Assembly (NCBI GenBank): GCA_002409365.1
Contig: DHUW01000047.1
Location: forward strand, 22,097 to 30,176
Direction of reading: 5' to 3'
Source of the DNA: Anaerolineaceae bacterium UBA5224
GTDB lineage: Bacteria; Chloroflexota; Anaerolineae; Anaerolineales; Anaerolineaceae
Length of the DNA stretch: 8,080 nucleotides
Part shown: one piece after another, positions 6,021-8,080 of the stretch
Numbering within the stretch: the stretch's first letter is position 1
How the letters are laid out: each line of letters opens with the position of its first letter
Position numbers and translations under genes: made by a program
Notes under the pieces: model-generated
Seen by the model: the letters and a program-made list of their open reading frames with translations, nothing else
Database searches by the model: none
Told to the model about the DNA's origin: nothing

Positions 6021-7997
6021 TTAGCGGGATTTCCTCGATAGAAATAAGTAAATTACAACGATACCAACTACGATGCCAAATCCAACAAGAACCATTACCC
6101 CTCTTTTGGTTCCTGGGGACTTTCCATCTTTATCCAGGAGAACACCTGGATTCGTGGTTGGGCGCTTGGTTTCGGTAGATTTTTGATTAGTCGGCTTTTG
6201 GAAGGGCTCGAGTGTTGGAGTTTCAGTGATCACAACTTCCCCAGATGACATAGTGGTTACAGTGACGAGCGTTGGTGTCAAGGTGCGGAAGGAATTGGTC
6301 GCAGTCCGAAACAAAGTGGGTGTTCGGGTTGGGATGCGGGTGCTGGTGGGACGGAGGGTAGAGGTTGGTCGCGGCGTGTTTGTGGGACTGGAGGTGTTTA
6401 GACGGACAGGACCAATTTCTTGTTGAACAGATCCATCATCAGCTATTACCTGTAATAGATAATAGTAGGTTGTAGAACGACTGACTTGAGAATCATCGAT
6501 CGAGTACGAACGACCGCTAAGTGATCCTCCTGTAGCCTGTGTCAGGCTACCCACTGGGATCCAGGGTCCAGTTGCTGCCAACCCTCGCATGATCTGAAAG
6601 CCAGAAGTGTTGCTCTCACTACTGGTGGTCCAGTTGATACGGACATTGCCGTTGGTTTGTTCAACAGGCTGCAGCACGTTCACTGCAGTGATGTCAAAAC
6701 CAATCACAAACGGAGTGAAGATAAGGTCAGTTTCGAGATTAGGCCAACCGTTGTTGTCGAGTATGACCTCGATATTCTTGGACTGAAGGTTACATCGAGT
6801 TTCCTGTCCTGGGTATGTATTGTCACCAGATCCTTTTGGTTCATCGCCAACGTTATCCCATCCAGCAGTAACTCCGTTTTTGATATCCTGCCACATCAGG
6901 GGAAAAGTCTTCATTGAGCCGGAACCGCACAGTGAAACAGATTGGATCGCCTGCTGGCAGGCTGGGTTGGCAGCATATGAAAAGCGTAGGGTCAGATCGG
7001 TTGGCTGGCTGCCTTCCGCAAGAAAGATATCAAAATAATTTCCGCAGGCAATAAAATCTGTCATGGCGGGGTCAGAAAATGGCATGGAATCTCCATGGTT
7101 CACAGCATAAAGCTCAGCGCCAGAAGTGCTCTTTGCAGAAAAACCGAAGAAATTATTGCTGTAATCAGTGCCAATTGTCTGTAAGGTTGCTTGCACACCT
7201 GATTGAGCATTGACAATTGGCGCTCCCAACATGCGCAAGTCGTCTGCCTGGCAGTTTTGTGTCGCCTGGTTTACAGAGACTCCTGCTCCCCAAAAATTGT
7301 GATTGACCTCATTATTGGTACCCTGGCAAATCACCTGGGGTTGACCACCATTGTTTGTAATGTTATTAGCGGTCATCTGTAGCCGGGAGTTAACCCCTAT
7401 AGTTTCACTGGAAAGCGCATAGCCAGCGTTGTTCTTGATCTCACTAAATCGAACGGTCAGGTCGCCAAGGTTATCTTTCTGGACAATGGCGTTGTTCCCG
7501 AATTCAAAAGTTGAGTTTTCGATGAGCACATCAAGGGTGCTGTCCACAATGACAAGATCGCGCGAAGGGGTATTACAGCTTCCATCGGTTATATAAAGGT
7601 TGCGGATAGTTACTTCGGACGTGATCGTCAGAAGGGGTTTGACACAAGTACTGCTTGAGGTACTCAGGTAGCCTGAAGCCTCTCCGATGAGATTAACCGG
7701 AAAGTCGATCGTAACGGTATCAGTTTTGATATTATAAGCAGACAGAATATGGATGCGAGCGCCCCCGAGGTTGTTGTTTCGGGCGAAGGTCAGTGCCTTG
7801 TTCAGTGCAACCGCTTGCGGTGTATCAGGATCATCGTTGAAAAAACACTGAGGTTTGCCAACGCATTGGCTCTCTTTGTCAGCAACAAAGATATCAAGAG
7901 TGAGAGTTTGAGCGTTCGCGTCTGAAATTGCACCTGAAAACACGATCAGGATGATAATAAGCGCCAACAAATAAAGGAAATGCTTCCCCGGTCTCAT
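6021..7997 (-). CDS. Secreted, membrane-anchored beta-helix surface protein with FN3-like domain and Thr/Pro linker
   Basis: A 658-aa exported protein, apparently complete. The signal peptide is residues 1-29, with basic RPGKH, a hydrophobic core and probable cleavage at ANA/Q. A Cys-containing N-terminal segment follows (C45, C51). From about 70 to 240 comes a run of short strands with Asn-rich turns and a NHNFWG motif, typical of right-handed parallel beta-helices. A third, Cys-containing beta-rich region (about 310-430) holds LTLRFSY and VILDNNGWP. An FN3-like domain at 436-533 carries INWTTSSESNTSGF and TTYYYLLQV. Residues 534-633 form a low-complexity Thr/Pro/Ser linker (TNTPRPTST repeats). 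A transmembrane helix at 634-653 and the basic tail SRKSR anchor the C-terminus. There is no LPxTG sortase motif. The predicted topology is a large extracellular stalked domain. No lyase or glycosidase catalytic set is evident, so adhesion or structure is as likely as carbohydrate binding. The start at 7997 is fixed by the signal peptide and a TATAAT box 8 nt upstream. Confidence 0.9.
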   Translation of the reverse strand: MRPGKHFLYLLALIIILIVFSGAISDANAQTLTLDIFVADKESQCVGKPQCFFNDDPDTPQAVALNKALTFARNNNLGGARIHILSAYNIKTDTVTIDFPVNLIGEASGYLSTSSSTCVKPLLTITSEVTIRNLYITDGSCNTPSRDLVIVDSTLDVLIENSTFEFGNNAIVQKDNLGDLTVRFSEIKNNAGYALSSETIGVNSRLQMTANNITNNGGQPQVICQGTNNEVNHNFWGAGVSVNQATQNCQADDLRMLGAPIVNAQSGVQATLQTIGTDYSNNFFGFSAKSTSGAELYAVNHGDSMPFSDPAMTDFIACGNYFDIFLAEGSQPTDLTLRFSYAANPACQQAIQSVSLCGSGSMKTFPLMWQDIKNGVTAGWDNVGDEPKGSGDNTYPGQETRCNLQSKNIEVILDNNGWPNLETDLIFTPFVIGFDITAVNVLQPVEQTNGNVRINWTTSSESNTSGFQIMRGLAATGPWIPVGSLTQATGGSLSGRSYSIDDSQVSRSTTYYYLLQVIADDGSVQQEIGPVRLNTSSPTNTPRPTSTLRPTSTRIPTRTPTLFRTATNSFRTLTPTLVTVTTMSSGEVVITETPTLEPFQKPTNQKSTETKRPTTNPGVLLDKDGKSPGTKRGVMVLVGFGIVVGIVVIYLFLSRKSR

Positions 7998-8005
7998 TGA
8001 TTTAC

Positions 8006-8011
8006 ATTATA
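8006..8011 (-). promoter_or_regulatory. -10 box of the surface-protein gene
   Basis: A consensus TATAAT on the minus strand, ending 8 nt before the ATG at 7997. It predicts a leader of roughly 0-2 nt, and there is no Shine-Dalgarno. The -35 position (about 8029-8034, TCATGC) is poor and lies inside an inverted repeat, which suggests activator or repressor control. Confidence 0.6.
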
Positions 8012-8017
8012 ACCGCT

Positions 8018-8040
8018 ACATATTCGAAGCATGAATATGT
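8018..8040. repeat. Inverted repeat between divergent promoters, candidate operator
   Basis: ACATATTC (8018-8025) and GAATATGT (8033-8040) are perfect 8-bp inverted arms around a 7-bp spacer, with the dyad axis at 8029. It covers the -35 zone of the leftward surface-protein gene and reaches the TG of the rightward extended -10. That is the position expected of a site controlling both genes. With no T-tract and a non-coding location, a protein-binding site is more likely than a terminator. The regulator is unknown. Confidence 0.55.
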
Positions 8041-8046
8041 TAAACT
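8038..8046 (+). promoter_or_regulatory. Extended -10 promoter for the gene entering at the right edge
   Basis: TGT-TAAACT (TG at 8038-8039, hexamer 8041-8046) ends 6 nt before the ATG at 8053, the same layout as TGA-TAAAAT before 4295. There is no -35 and no Shine-Dalgarno. The TG element lies within the right arm of the inverted repeat. Confidence 0.45.
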
Positions 8047-8052
8047 AGACAA

Positions 8053-8080
8053 ATGCAAACTGTCCTCTCATCATTAAAGA
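8053..8080 (+). CDS. Start of a divergent gene, cut by the window edge
   Basis: Only nine codons are visible (MQTVLSSLK), open to the edge, so the product cannot be named. The case for a real start is its context: an extended -10 box 6 nt upstream, a position divergent from the surface-protein gene across 55 bp, and a beginning (ATGCAAA) like that of the other putatively leaderless rightward gene at 4295. It could still be a chance ATG. Confidence 0.4.

Noticed and set aside
6226..6426. Repetitive GTGG/GGT-rich stretch on the plus strand, also open as a 66-codon frame
   Set aside because: It is the complement of the Thr/Pro linker codons of the surface protein. The repetition is explained by protein low complexity, not by a DNA repeat array.
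1..8080. Defence, mobile-element or CRISPR system
   Set aside because: No transposase, integrase, nuclease, toxin-antitoxin pair, direct-repeat array or terminal repeats are visible. The genes are housekeeping, membrane or surface proteins.

Overview
This looks like bacterial chromosomal core and surface-protein sequence, most plausibly from Chloroflexota (Anaerolineae-like). The clearest pointer is the large protein at 6021-7997. It has a signal peptide, a parallel beta-helix body, a 'WTTSSE' FN3-like domain, a Thr/Pro linker of the 'TNTPRPTST' kind and a C-terminal membrane anchor, a layout I associate with that group. GC content is moderate, a little under half by eye. I see no plasmid, phage, IS, CRISPR, tRNA or rRNA sequence. 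The taxonomic call is inference.

Layout. From right to left on the minus strand, a three-gene block starts at 4127: an unrecognised six-helix membrane protein (4127-3135), gyrB (3121-1208, start reassigned here to a TTG) and dinB encoding DNA polymerase IV (1169 to beyond the left edge). The first two genes are 13 nt apart with a ribosome binding site in the gap, so they are probably co-transcribed. A strong GNRA-loop intrinsic terminator fills the 38-bp gap between gyrB and dinB. Divergent from this block, a second unrecognised multi-helix membrane protein runs rightward (4295-5122). Its 3' end overlaps by 12 bp, tail to tail, with a leftward metallo-beta-lactamase-fold hydrolase (5959-5111). 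Upstream of the hydrolase on the same strand is the anchored beta-helix surface protein (7997-6021). At the right edge a further rightward gene appears to begin at 8053, divergent from the surface protein.

How it fits together. gyrB and dinB are replication/repair genes. The membrane proteins, hydrolase and surface protein have no obvious functional tie to them or to each other, so this reads as ordinary chromosomal neighbourhood and not one dedicated system. I found no convincing new multi-gene system. The most interesting signals are regulatory. Four gene starts (4127, 4295, 7997, 8053) have a -10-like box only 6-9 nt before the ATG and no Shine-Dalgarno, which predicts leaderless mRNAs. 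The hydrolase instead has a textbook -35/-10 promoter, a short leader and a Shine-Dalgarno. An 8-bp-arm inverted repeat lies exactly between the divergent promoters at the right edge and is a candidate operator.
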